From Pseudomonadota bacterium (GTDB lineage: Bacteria; Pseudomonadota; Gammaproteobacteria; Steroidobacterales; Steroidobacteraceae): a stretch of 30,102 bases of DNA. Shown piece after piece: positions 22,733 to 30,080 of this stretch. The notes under the pieces were generated by a model, which was given only the letters and a program-made list of their open reading frames with translations, had not been told where the DNA came from and ran no database searches. Location: positions 1-30,102 of the forward strand of contig JAEWLQ010000013.1 in the NCBI GenBank assembly GCA_023457495.1. Reading direction: 5' to 3'. A program made the position numbers and the translations under genes. Within the stretch, counting starts at the first letter, position 1, and each line of letters opens with the position of its first letter.

Positions 22733-23509
22733 ATGGTCAAGCGCATTTCGATCTTCCTGTACGGCGTCGTCAGTTATGCCGTGTTCTTCGCGTCCTTCCT
22801 GTACGCCGTGGGATTCATCGGCAACTTCGGCGTGCCGCACACGCTCGATTCCGCGCCAACCGGCGCGTTCCTGCCGAGCCTGCTGGTCAACCTGGGATTG
22901 CTCGCCTTGTTCGCCCTGCAGCACAGCGTGATGGCGCGTCCCGCGTTCAAGCGCTGGTTCACGCGCATCGTGCCGACGGAGGCCGAACGCAGCACGTATG
23001 TGCTGGCCTCGAGCCTCGCGCTGATCGCGATCCTCGCGTTCTGGCGGCCGCTCGGCGGTGAGGTCTGGACGGTGACGGATCCGACCTTGCGCGGCGTGCT
23101 CTGGGGCGGATTCGCCTTCGGCTGGCTGCTCGTGCTCGTGTCCACCTTCCTGATCAATCACTTCGATCTGTTCGGCCTGCGGCAGGTGTGGCTGCAGCTC
23201 GTCGGCCGGCCCTACACGGAGATCGGCTTCCGGACGCCCGGGCCCTACCGCTACGTGCGTCATCCGCTTTATGTTGGCTGGTTCTTCGCGTTCTGGGCGA
23301 CGCCCACGATGACGGTGTCGCACCTGGTCTTCGCGGTGGCGACGAGCGCGTACATCCTGATCGCAATCCGCTTCGAGGAACGCGACCTGGTCGCGCACCT
23401 CGGGGCGGCTTACCAGGACTACCGCGAGCGCGTGCCGATGCTGATGCCGTTCACGCGCCGTCGTTTCGAGGGCTCAGGCCTTGCAATGACCGCGCGCAAG
23501 GCGCGCTGA
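22733..23509 (+). CDS. mddA: Methanethiol S-methyltransferase (MddA family, NnrU/ICMT-like)
   Basis: 258 residues, ATG 22733 with AGGAG about ten bases upstream. Polytopic membrane protein with about five helices. Recognisable MddA segments are LQHSVMARPAFKRW, ERSTYVLASSLALI, STFLINHFDLFGLRQVW, FRTPGPYRYVRHPLYVGW and the C-terminal RFEERDLVAHLGAAYQDYR. The last two correspond to the isoprenylcysteine-methyltransferase-like SAM-binding region (RHPxYxG; EERxLxxxxGxxYxxY). MddA converts methanethiol plus SAM to dimethyl sulfide and is common in soil bacteria. Activity of this copy is inferred from similarity. No sulfur-metabolism genes flank it. The C-terminal extension after LMPFTRRR is short and basic. 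Confidence 0.86.
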   Translation: MVKRISIFLYGVVSYAVFFASFLYAVGFIGNFGVPHTLDSAPTGAFLPSLLVNLGLLALFALQHSVMARPAFKRWFTRIVPTEAERSTYVLASSLALIAILAFWRPLGGEVWTVTDPTLRGVLWGGFAFGWLLVLVSTFLINHFDLFGLRQVWLQLVGRPYTEIGFRTPGPYRYVRHPLYVGWFFAFWATPTMTVSHLVFAVATSAYILIAIRFEERDLVAHLGAAYQDYRERVPMLMPFTRRRFEGSGLAMTARKAR

Positions 23510-23705
23510 AACCCGAAGGATCTTCCTAGGTTCCTGGGCGATCGGTGGCTTCCGGCACTCGAAGTCGCCGTCGCCCCAGCAATGGTTATCTGGTGATCAT
23601 CGATTCGAGCACGTGACGCCGGGCCCTGGGATGAATTACTGTACTCGTGGACATCGACATGGAGGTTGAACAATAACAAGAACACGAGATTTTCCAGGGG
23701 GTGTC
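23510..23705 (+). other. Intergenic region with no identified gene
   Basis: 196 bases between mddA and the zinc-ribbon gene. The 3' half is AT-richer (AATAACAAGAACACGAGATTTT near 23671) and probably contains the downstream promoter, but I see no clear hexamer pair. AGGGGG at about 23696-23701 serves as ribosome binding site for the next gene. Confidence 0.4.
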
Positions 23706-24071
23706 ATGAAGAACGTATCGATCGCGACTCGGGATCGCGAAGCACACTGGCAGGCGACACGCGCCGAGCTGGAATCCATTCAAAGGCGCGGCAACCTCGT
23801 CACCACTATCGCGCTGGCGCCGCTGTGCGTCCTGCTGTGGTTCAACGTGGCGGAAGCGCGGCAGATCACGTCCTGGGGAATCTTCTGGACGTCAGCGACG
23901 CTCGGAATTTTCGCGGCCAGCATCTGGTTCGTCGTGACGCGCCGGCGGCGGCTCTCCGAGTCGCGTGGGCTGATCTGCGGCTCGTGCAACTACCGGCCCC
24001 ACGATACCGAGATCAGTGACGCCATCGAGACGCGCGCCTGCCCACGGTGCCAGGCGCAACTCGGGCAATAG
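23706..24071 (+). CDS. Small membrane protein with C-terminal zinc ribbon
   Basis: 121 residues, ATG 23706. An N-terminal charged helix (REAHWQATRAELESIQRRG) precedes two hydrophobic segments (LVTTIALAPLCVLLWFNV and WGIFWTSATLGIFAASIWFVV), a basic stop (TRRRRLSE) and a cytoplasmic C-terminus with ICGSCNYRP and ACPRCQAQL. The two CxxC pairs about 25 residues apart make a zinc ribbon. Unknown role; it could bind nucleic acid or a protein partner at the membrane. It appears monocistronic and ends at the strong bidirectional terminator at 24093. Confidence 0.75.
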   Translation: MKNVSIATRDREAHWQATRAELESIQRRGNLVTTIALAPLCVLLWFNVAEARQITSWGIFWTSATLGIFAASIWFVVTRRRRLSESRGLICGSCNYRPHDTEISDAIETRACPRCQAQLGQ

Positions 24072-24092
24072 AGCACGAAATTGTCGAGCAAG

Positions 24093-24120
24093 AAAAAGGC
24101 CGCCCGAAGGCGGCCTTTTT
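24093..24120. terminator. Bidirectional Rho-independent terminator
   Basis: Perfect 12-bp inverted repeat AAAAAGGCCGCC (24093-24104), CGAA tetraloop, GGCGGCCTTTTT (24109-24120). It has a T-run on both strands, so it can end both the zinc-ribbon gene (plus) and rpoD (minus), whose stop is 25 bases away. Confidence 0.92.
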
Positions 24121-24144
24121 CAATTCTGCTCTGCGGAGCGAGTG

Positions 24145-26340
24145 TCAGTCTTCGATGAGGAAGCTGCGCAGCTGCTCGCTGCGGCTCGGATGCCGCAGCT
24201 TGCGCAGCGCCTTCGCCTCGATCTGGCGAATGCGCTCGCGCGTGACGTCGAACTGCTTGCCGACTTCTTCCAGCGTGTGGTCGGTGTTCATGTCGATGCC
24301 GAACCGCATACGAAGCACCTTGGCTTCACGCGGGGTCAGTTGCGCAAGTACCGAGTGAGTCGTCTCACGCAGCGATTCCATCGTGGCCTGGTCGATCGGG
24401 GACGCGACGGAGGTGTCTTCGATGAAGTCGCCGAGGTGTGAATCCTCGTCGTCGCCGATCGGCGTTTCCATCGAAATGGGTTCTTTTGCGATCTTGAGAA
24501 CCTTGCGAACCTTGTCCTCGGGCATCTCCATGCGCACGGCCAGTTCTTCCGGCGTCGGCTCGCGGCCCATCTCCTGCAGCATCTGCCGCGAGATGCGGTT
24601 CAGCTTGTTGATGGTCTCGATCATGTGCACGGGAATACGGATCGTGCGTGCCTGGTCGGCGATCGAACGCGTGATCGCCTGGCGGATCCACCACGTCGCG
24701 TAGGTCGAGAACTTGTAACCGCGGCGGTATTCGAACTTGTCCACCGCCTTCATGAGGCCGATGTTGCCTTCCTGGATGAGGTCCAGGAACTGCAGGCCGC
24801 GGTTCGTGTACTTCTTCGCGATCGAGATCACGAGGCGCAGGTTGGCCTCGACCATCTCCTTCTTCGCGCGGCGCGCCTTCGCTTCGCCGATCGAGACCTC
24901 GCGGTTGATTTCCTTGATGTCGGAAATCGTCAGGTGATAGGTCTTCTCGAGCGCGGCCAGCTTGTCCTGGCGGCGCGTGATCTCGTCCGCCAGACGGCCC
25001 ATGGCCGCCGACCACTTCTTGCCGCCCTTGACCTGCTTCTGCAGCCAGCGGTGCGAGGTCTCGTTCTTCGGGAACGAGAGGATGAATTCCTTGCGCGGCA
25101 TGCCGGCATCGCGCACGGCAATGATCATGATCTCTTTCTCGAGCTGGCGGATTTCGTTCACGCCATGGCGCAGGTTCGCGATCAGCGCCTCGAACATGCG
25201 CGGCGCGAGCTTGAGCTCCATGAACTCGTCGGAGAGCTTCTTGCGGACCTTGAGCGTCTTCGGATCCTTCGCGCCCATCTTCTCGATGTGCGTGAGCGCG
25301 TTGGCGAGATGTTTGCCCACGGCGGCGAAGCGGCCCGCCCCGTTCTCCCGATCCGGGCCGGTGTCGACGGCTTCTTCCTCGCTGTCGCCATCTTCGGCTT
25401 CTTCGTCCTCACCTTCGGCCTTGTCATCGGTCGGCGCCGCGAGGTCCATCTTGGTGGGATTCTGCGGCTGCGCGATCACGTCGGGCGCATTCGGGTCGAT
25501 GAAGCCCACGATGATGTCGACGAGGCGGCCGCCGCCCGTCTTCACCGGCTCGTAGGCCTTGAGTAGATAGTCGGCGGTCGACGGGTACATCGAGAGCGCG
25601 AGACGCACGGCATCCAGGCCTTCCTCGATTCGCTTCGCGATGCGGATTTCGCCTTCGCGAGTCAGCAGCTCGACCGTGCCCATCTCGCGCATGTACATGC
25701 GCACCGGGTCGGTGGTGCGGCCGAGCTCGGCATCGAGCGCGGCGAGGGCGGCGGCGGCTTCTTCGATCGCTTCTTCGTCCGTCGGCGTGGACGGCTCGGG
25801 CGCGAGAATGCTCTCGTTGTCCGGCGCCTTCTCGTACACCGGGATGCCCATGTCGTTGATCGTGTTTACGATCTCTTCGATCTGCTCGGGATCGACGATC
25901 TCCGACGGCAGGTGATCGTTCACCTGCGAGTAAGTCAGGTAGCCCTGTTCCTTGCCGCGCGCGATCAGCAGCTTCAGCTGCGACTGGCGCTCTTCGGGCA
26001 GCACGGAACGGCGCGCCGGCAGGTTGATCAGCTCGGCGGCCGCCTTCTTGCCTTTCTTGCCTTCGGCGGCCGGAGCCGCGGCTCCCGTCGCACCGCCGGC
26101 AGCGGTCGCGGACTGCGCCGCACGCGCCGCGGCAAGTTTCTGCGCGGGTTTCAGATCGACCTTCGATTTCGCGTCGGCCGCTTTCTCAGGCGCCTTGCCC
26201 TTGGCGACCGGCTTCTTCACTTCGACGTGTTTGGCCTTGGCGGGGTGCGCCGCTTTCGCTTGCGCAGCAGCGGGCTTGGCCGCCTTCTTCGGCAGCTTTT
26301 TGGAGGCAGGTGCAGCAGGACGCTTGTGCTTTTGTGTCAT
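24145..26340 (-). CDS. rpoD: RNA polymerase primary sigma factor RpoD (sigma70) with long basic N-terminal tail
   Basis: 731 residues from ATG 26340; E. coli RpoD has 613. Region 1.1 starts at about residue 119 (QSQLKLLIARGKEQGYLT), then region 1.2 and promoter -10 contacts (DPVRMYMREMG), an acidic non-conserved region (EGEDEEAEDGDSEEEAVD), region 2 (NLRLVISIAKKYTNRGL, FLDLIQEGNIGLMKAVDKF, STYATWWIRQAITRSIADQ), region 3 (RTIRIPVHMIETINKL) and region 4 with the -35-binding helix (VTRERIRQIEAKALRKLR). Residues 1-100 are an added tail with 23 Lys and 34 Ala. An in-frame GTG at 26004 would remove the tail but has no ribosome binding site. Last gene of the macromolecular synthesis operon, with its own promoter upstream. 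Confidence 0.97.
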   Translation of the reverse strand: MTQKHKRPAAPASKKLPKKAAKPAAAQAKAAHPAKAKHVEVKKPVAKGKAPEKAADAKSKVDLKPAQKLAAARAAQSATAAGGATGAAAPAAEGKKGKKAAAELINLPARRSVLPEERQSQLKLLIARGKEQGYLTYSQVNDHLPSEIVDPEQIEEIVNTINDMGIPVYEKAPDNESILAPEPSTPTDEEAIEEAAAALAALDAELGRTTDPVRMYMREMGTVELLTREGEIRIAKRIEEGLDAVRLALSMYPSTADYLLKAYEPVKTGGGRLVDIIVGFIDPNAPDVIAQPQNPTKMDLAAPTDDKAEGEDEEAEDGDSEEEAVDTGPDRENGAGRFAAVGKHLANALTHIEKMGAKDPKTLKVRKKLSDEFMELKLAPRMFEALIANLRHGVNEIRQLEKEIMIIAVRDAGMPRKEFILSFPKNETSHRWLQKQVKGGKKWSAAMGRLADEITRRQDKLAALEKTYHLTISDIKEINREVSIGEAKARRAKKEMVEANLRLVISIAKKYTNRGLQFLDLIQEGNIGLMKAVDKFEYRRGYKFSTYATWWIRQAITRSIADQARTIRIPVHMIETINKLNRISRQMLQEMGREPTPEELAVRMEMPEDKVRKVLKIAKEPISMETPIGDDEDSHLGDFIEDTSVASPIDQATMESLRETTHSVLAQLTPREAKVLRMRFGIDMNTDHTLEEVGKQFDVTRERIRQIEAKALRKLRHPSRSEQLRSFLIED

Positions 26341-26575
26341 GAGATTCCGGACGCCAGGGCGTATTGAGGTCAGCACCGCATCAGGGTCGGCAGTGCGATC
26401 GAAGGTGGCTTGCGGGAAAGGGGGCGCATTCTACGCAAAGAGCTACGGCTTGACAAAATGAAAATTGCCAGTAGGTCAACGACTTCCGTTCGAGTTCAGC
26501 CATCCCCAGAACGCAAAAACCGGGCCAAACGGGTCATCCACACAGGAAGTCGGGTGGGAGTCTCGATCAGTCCCT
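26341..26575 (-). other. dnaG-rpoD intergenic region
   Basis: 235 bases on the minus strand between the dnaG stop and the rpoD start. Besides the promoter listed separately it contains no gene. Two AT-richer patches (GGCAATTTTCATTTTG and the -10 area) stand out from the GC-rich background. In E. coli this interval carries an RNA processing site and heat-shock promoters; I could not identify a sigma32-type promoter here. Confidence 0.5.
26428..26456 (-). promoter_or_regulatory. Sigma70 promoter for rpoD
   Basis: Minus strand: -35 TTGTCA (26456-26451), 17-base spacer, -10 TAGAAT (26433-26428), one mismatch each from consensus, with transcription expected to start near 26421. This gives a leader of about 80 bases before the rpoD ATG. 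It would let rpoD be transcribed independently of dnaG. Confidence 0.75.
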
Positions 26576-28426
26576 TCAGCCACGCGATGGGACGTTTGGG
26601 GCGGTTCTGCTCTTTGCCAGATGAATGGCGTTATTGAGTTCCTTGAGTTCGGCGAGTTCGTCCGGCGTCAGATCACCTTTGGTCACGAGTTCCTCGTACC
26701 GGCGCATGGCCGGCTCCATGGCCAGGGTTTCGATGACGCTCACCACCTCGAGGGCCGCGGCCGCCGCATCCGCGACCGCCGTGAGTTCCTCTGCCGCGAG
26801 GGCCCGCATGCGGACAGCCTCCGGCCGATCCCGCCAGCGCTCGAGCAGGACCGCCGTGCTTGCCGCCGGCTCCTGCTGGAGGTGATCGATGAGGTCGAAC
26901 AGGAATCGGGCGCCCGGTTCGGGATTCGACTCGAGCCGGGTCAGCTGGGACCCGGATATGGTGCTGGCGAGCGTGGGGAAATGGACCAGGAGTTTTACAG
27001 CCCGTGTGACCAGGCTCTTGTTGCCGCCGCCGTCCCGCGCTCGCGGTGATCGCCCGTGCAGTCCAAGCCGGGTCGGCTCCGGGCTCGTCGTTGTCGTGTG
27101 GGCGCCGCCGGCTTCCGTGGCCTCGTTGAACCATAATTGGTTCAATCGCGCCGGAGGCAGCTTTATAGACTCGGATAAGCGATCAATAAGCAGGTCCCGG
27201 TATACCCCTGGCGCGACCTTCGTCACCAGGGGCCGCGCCAGTTCAGCGAACTGCGCACGGCCGTCGGCATGCGATAGATCCGCCTGCTCGGCCAGCGCGG
27301 TCGCCAGATATTCGGACAGCGGCAGCGCGCCATCGAGGCGGTTTTCAAATCGCTCCCGGCCCTCTTCGCCGACCAGTGAATCCGGGTCGTGACCCTCGGG
27401 CAGGAACAGGAAACGGATCTGCCGGCCGTCGCGCGCTTCGGGCAGGGCATTGCTCAGGGCGCGCCAGGCGGCGGCGCGGCCGGCCTTGTCACCATCGAAG
27501 CAGAAGACCACTTCGTTCACGAGCTTGAAGATGCGGCGCAGGTGCTCCGGGGTGGTGGCGGTGCCCAGCGTCGCGACCGCGTAGGTGACGCCCGCCTGGT
27601 GCAGTCGCGCCACGTCCATGTACCCCTCGACCACGAGCAGGCGCTTGAGAGCGGCGCGGCTCTGGCGCACCTCGTACATGCCATAAAGCTCGCGTCCCTT
27701 GTGGAACAGCATCGTCTCGGGCGAGTTGAGGTACTTGGGTTCGCCCTGGTCGACGATGCGTCCGCCGAAGGCCAGCACGCGGCCGCGCGAATCGCGGATC
27801 GGGAACATGAGGCGGTCGCGGAAGCGGTCGTAGTGACGCTCGAGCGCGCGGGAGTCGGTGCGTTCGCGCTCGATGATGAGTCCGCATTCGAGCAGCGCGC
27901 GCTTGTCGGCCTCGGTCGTTCCGAAGCGCTTGAGCACCTCGTTCCAGGAGTTGGTCGCGAAACCGATCATGAATTTCTCGACGGTCTCGCGCGTGAGGCC
28001 GCGCTTCTTCGCGTATTCCCTGGCGCGCGCGTCGTTCGGCAGGACGCTCGCGAAGTACTTCGCGACCTTGAGGTTCATGTCGTAGAGCGGGGCGGTCGAG
28101 CCCGAGGTGTCGGGCTGCGAGGAGGCGTCGCGCGGGACGTCGAGACCCAGGCGGCCCGCGAGCTCTTCGATCGCCTCGGGAAACGACAGCTTGTCGTACT
28201 CCATGAGGAAGCCGAGCGCGGTGCCATGCGCGCCACAGCCGAAGCAGTGATAGAACTGCTTGACCGGGCTCACCCAGAACGAAGGGGTTTTCTCGTTGTG
28301 GAACGGGCAGCAGGCGCGGTACTCGCGGCCCGCCTTCTTGAGCGGGACCCGCGAGCCGATGAGCTCGACGATGTCCGCGCGTGCGGTCAGGTCGTCGATG
28401 AAGCTCTGGGGAATGCGGCCGGCCAT
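26576..28426 (-). CDS. dnaG: DNA primase DnaG
   Basis: 616 residues, ATG 28426. The N-terminal CHC2 zinc domain has Cys40, His43, Cys61 and Cys64 (CPFHNEKTPSFWV, YHCFGCGAHG). The RNA polymerase domain includes FMIGFATNSWNEV and GGRIVDQGEPKYLNS, and the Toprim part has VVEGYMDVARL (metal-binding Glu) and VFCFDGDKAGRAAAWRAL (DxD). The C-terminal helicase-binding region is recognisable by position and helical content only. DnaG makes RNA primers for lagging-strand synthesis with DnaB. No Shine-Dalgarno is visible before the ATG (CGCGGCCC), consistent with the low translation known for primase in this operon. It starts 31 bases after the XRE-type regulator stop. Confidence 0.97.
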   Translation of the reverse strand: MAGRIPQSFIDDLTARADIVELIGSRVPLKKAGREYRACCPFHNEKTPSFWVSPVKQFYHCFGCGAHGTALGFLMEYDKLSFPEAIEELAGRLGLDVPRDASSQPDTSGSTAPLYDMNLKVAKYFASVLPNDARAREYAKKRGLTRETVEKFMIGFATNSWNEVLKRFGTTEADKRALLECGLIIERERTDSRALERHYDRFRDRLMFPIRDSRGRVLAFGGRIVDQGEPKYLNSPETMLFHKGRELYGMYEVRQSRAALKRLLVVEGYMDVARLHQAGVTYAVATLGTATTPEHLRRIFKLVNEVVFCFDGDKAGRAAAWRALSNALPEARDGRQIRFLFLPEGHDPDSLVGEEGRERFENRLDGALPLSEYLATALAEQADLSHADGRAQFAELARPLVTKVAPGVYRDLLIDRLSESIKLPPARLNQLWFNEATEAGGAHTTTTSPEPTRLGLHGRSPRARDGGGNKSLVTRAVKLLVHFPTLASTISGSQLTRLESNPEPGARFLFDLIDHLQQEPAASTAVLLERWRDRPEAVRMRALAAEELTAVADAAAAALEVVSVIETLAMEPAMRRYEELVTKGDLTPDELAELKELNNAIHLAKSRTAPNVPSRG

Positions 28427-28457
28427 GGGCCGCGATTATGCGGTCTCCGGCCGCGAT

Positions 28458-29135
28458 TTAGGGCTGCCGGCGCATCGTGCGCAGCCGCGCCTCGATGAGG
28501 AAACCGGCGAGGCCGCCGAACGTCAGCAGCGCGCCCGCGAGCATCAGCCAGCGGTTCTGTGGCCGCGATGTGACCACTTCGCCAGTGAACGTGAAGTAGC
28601 GCCTGCCGCCCGGCACCGTCTCGAAGAACTCCCCGCCGCGGTAGACATCGAGCACCTGGCTTTCGGGCATCACGCGGGGCGCGAACTTTTGCGGATACTG
28701 GAAGGCCAGCTCGGGCGACTCGTCCGGCAAGAGGACGCCGACCGATCGGTAACCGTATTGCGTGTTGGAGAACAGCAATCCCCGGTGGCCCGCCAGGAAC
28801 AACGTGAGCCCCAGCGCGAGTGCGATGCCCGATGCGTAGAGCCATGTCTTGACGCTGTGGATGCGACCGGTCACCACGCTGTTGAGGTGGTTAGCCACCT
28901 CGGGGACCTGGCGCAGGTCGCGATGGACCTGCTTCTCGTCCACACCCTCGAGGAAGGTCGCCACGTCGAGACCGAATGCCTTGAGGATCGACTGGAAGAT
29001 TTCCGCCGACGGGATGGACTTGTCGTTCTCGAGCTTGGACAGGTACGACTGCTCGATACCGATCGCCTGCGCCAGCTGCGGCTGCGTGAGATTACGTTCC
29101 GCCCTGAGCTGCTTCACCTTTTCGCCGAAATTCAC
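28458..29135 (-). CDS. Membrane-anchored XRE-family HTH regulator
   Basis: 225 residues, GTG 29135 with GGGAG upstream. Residues about 4-62 are a Cro/cI-type helix-turn-helix (VKQLRAERNLTQPQLAQAIG, EQSYLSKLENDKSIPS) followed by a linker. One transmembrane helix lies at about 98-115 (WLYASGIALALGLTLFLAG), then an 80-residue loop with aromatic and Gly residues (LDVYRGGEFFETVPGGRRYFTF), and a second helix at about 196-214. The DNA-binding domain should be cytoplasmic and the loop periplasmic, which suggests a one-component membrane sensor. It lies inside the macromolecular synthesis operon just before dnaG. A near-perfect palindrome at 29195-29210 upstream may be its own operator. Ligand and targets unknown. 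Confidence 0.85.
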   Translation of the reverse strand: MNFGEKVKQLRAERNLTQPQLAQAIGIEQSYLSKLENDKSIPSAEIFQSILKAFGLDVATFLEGVDEKQVHRDLRQVPEVANHLNSVVTGRIHSVKTWLYASGIALALGLTLFLAGHRGLLFSNTQYGYRSVGVLLPDESPELAFQYPQKFAPRVMPESQVLDVYRGGEFFETVPGGRRYFTFTGEVVTSRPQNRWLMLAGALLTFGGLAGFLIEARLRTMRRQP

Positions 29136-29191
29136 GAGGACTCCCTGGCAGCGCCGTGCCGCCGATTCTGACTGACCGGCGGTACATGCTT

Positions 29192-29210
29192 GGAAATTCC
29201 TCGAGAAATT
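29192..29210. promoter_or_regulatory. Candidate operator palindrome upstream of the membrane HTH gene
   Basis: AATTCCTCGAGAAATT (29195-29210) is an inverted repeat with a single mismatched pair, overlapping the perfect 9-mer GGAAATTCC (29192-29200), 60 bases before the regulator start. GAATATTC at about 29218-29225 is a second short palindrome. The setting fits autoregulation; binding is not shown. Confidence 0.45.
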
Positions 29211-29283
29211 GGAAGATGAATATTCGGGAATGAAGCGGAATTCAGCTCGACGTCCGCGGGAAGGCTTCAGTGAAGCGCGCCGA

Positions 29284-29478
29284 CTAGCGCAGGATCGCGA
29301 CGATGACGATGGCGCAGAGGATCAGCGCGCCGAGCGCGCCGCCGATCACGAGTGGAAGCCGGTGCGTGGGAAACCGCCCGAGCTCACGGCGCTCGGATTC
29401 GATCTTGCGGCTGATGGAGATGCAGACGAGCGCGATGAGGATCAGCGCGCCGGCGGTGGCGATGCCACGTCCGCCCAA
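29284..29478 (-). CDS. Small two-helix membrane protein
   Basis: 64 residues from a TTG at 29478, four bases after the yqeY stop. No in-frame ATG or GTG is available, and a GGGCGG lies about nine bases upstream. Two hydrophobic helices (ATAGALILIALVCISI and LVIGGALGALILCAIVIVAIL) flank a charged cytoplasmic-type loop (SRKIESERRELGRFPTHR). The hydrophobic pattern and tight spacing to yqeY support a real gene. No known family. The next gene (XRE regulator) follows after 148 bases that contain a palindrome, so this protein may end the yqeY transcript. Confidence 0.62.
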   Translation of the reverse strand: MGGRGIATAGALILIALVCISISRKIESERRELGRFPTHRLPLVIGGALGALILCAIVIVAILR

Positions 29479-29482
29479 CTAA

Positions 29483-29929
29483 CTAACCGCCCAGCTTCGC
29501 TTTGATGCGGGCGCCGACGGCGCCCATGTCGGCCTTGCCCGCGGCCTTCGCTTTCACGATACCCATCACCTTGCCCATGTCCTTGATGGAGGAGGCAGAA
29601 GTGGATGCGATCGCTTCGCCGATGAGGGCATCGAGCTCGGCGTCGGAAAGCTGCGCGGGCAGGTAGGGCTGCAGCACGGCGATCTCGGCGGATTCCTTCG
29701 CGACGAGGTCGGCGCGGCCGCCTTTCTCGAACGCGACGATGGATTCCTTGCGCTGCTTGATCATCTTCTCGAGCACGGAAGTGACCTGCGCGTCGTCGAG
29801 CGTGATGCGCTCGTCGACTTCGCGCTGCTTGATCGCGGCGTTGATCAGGCGGATGACGCCCAGGCGATCCTTCTCGCCTGCTTTCATCGCGGCCTTCATG
29901 TCGTTGGTGAGCTGTTGTTTCAGGGACAT
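29483..29929 (-). CDS. yqeY: GatB/YqeY domain protein
   Basis: 148 residues, the usual length, ATG 29929 with GGAG upstream. The sequence is typical of YqeY: MSLKQQLTNDMKAAMKAGEK, LGVIRLINAAIKQREVDE, MIKQRKESIVAFEKGGR, EIAVLQPYLPAQLSDAELD, then KDMGKVMGIVKAKAAGKAD. It is related to the tRNA-binding tail domain of the GatB subunit of tRNA-dependent amidotransferase; the cellular role of the stand-alone protein is not firmly known. It is frequently encoded next to rpsU, as here. Confidence 0.94.
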   Translation of the reverse strand: MSLKQQLTNDMKAAMKAGEKDRLGVIRLINAAIKQREVDERITLDDAQVTSVLEKMIKQRKESIVAFEKGGRADLVAKESAEIAVLQPYLPAQLSDAELDALIGEAIASTSASSIKDMGKVMGIVKAKAAGKADMGAVGARIKAKLGG

Positions 29930-29992
29930 GGCGGTGCTCCGGGAATGGTGGAAACAGGGCGCCGGCAGAGGGGCGGGGCGGCCTTTGCCGAA

Positions 29993-30020
29993 CCCCCGTT
30001 CCCGAATCCCGGATCCCGGC
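29993..30020. repeat. Four tandem 7-mers (TCCCGAA-like)
   Basis: CCCCCGT-TCCCGAA-TCCCGGA-TCCCGGC is a degenerate four-copy heptamer array between the rpsU terminator and yqeY. Short repeats of this type are frequent in intergenic DNA of GC-rich gammaproteobacteria; no function is evident. Confidence 0.5.
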
Positions 30021-30030
30021 TCAAAAACAC

Positions 30031-30062
30031 AAAAAGCCGGCGACGCTCGCGCGTGCCGGCTT
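30031..30062 (-). terminator. Rho-independent terminator between rpsU and yqeY
   Basis: On the minus strand AAGCCGGC (30062-30055), a 13-base loop and GCCGGCTT (30041-30034) form a perfect stem followed by T's (30035-30031), about 20 bases after the rpsU stop. A terminator after rpsU is known in the E. coli operon, where it lowers downstream expression relative to S21. Confidence 0.85.
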
Positions 30063-30080
30063 CCTGCGAAGCGACGCGGC

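Noticed and set aside
26004..26004. GTG as the true rpoD start, removing the basic tail
   Set aside because: It lacks a Shine-Dalgarno, while the ATG at 26340 follows a strong promoter with a sensible leader; still listed as the way to refute the tail finding.
27389..28498. 369-residue plus-strand frame opposite dnaG
   Set aside because: Antisense shadow of a well-conserved gene; no motif of its own.
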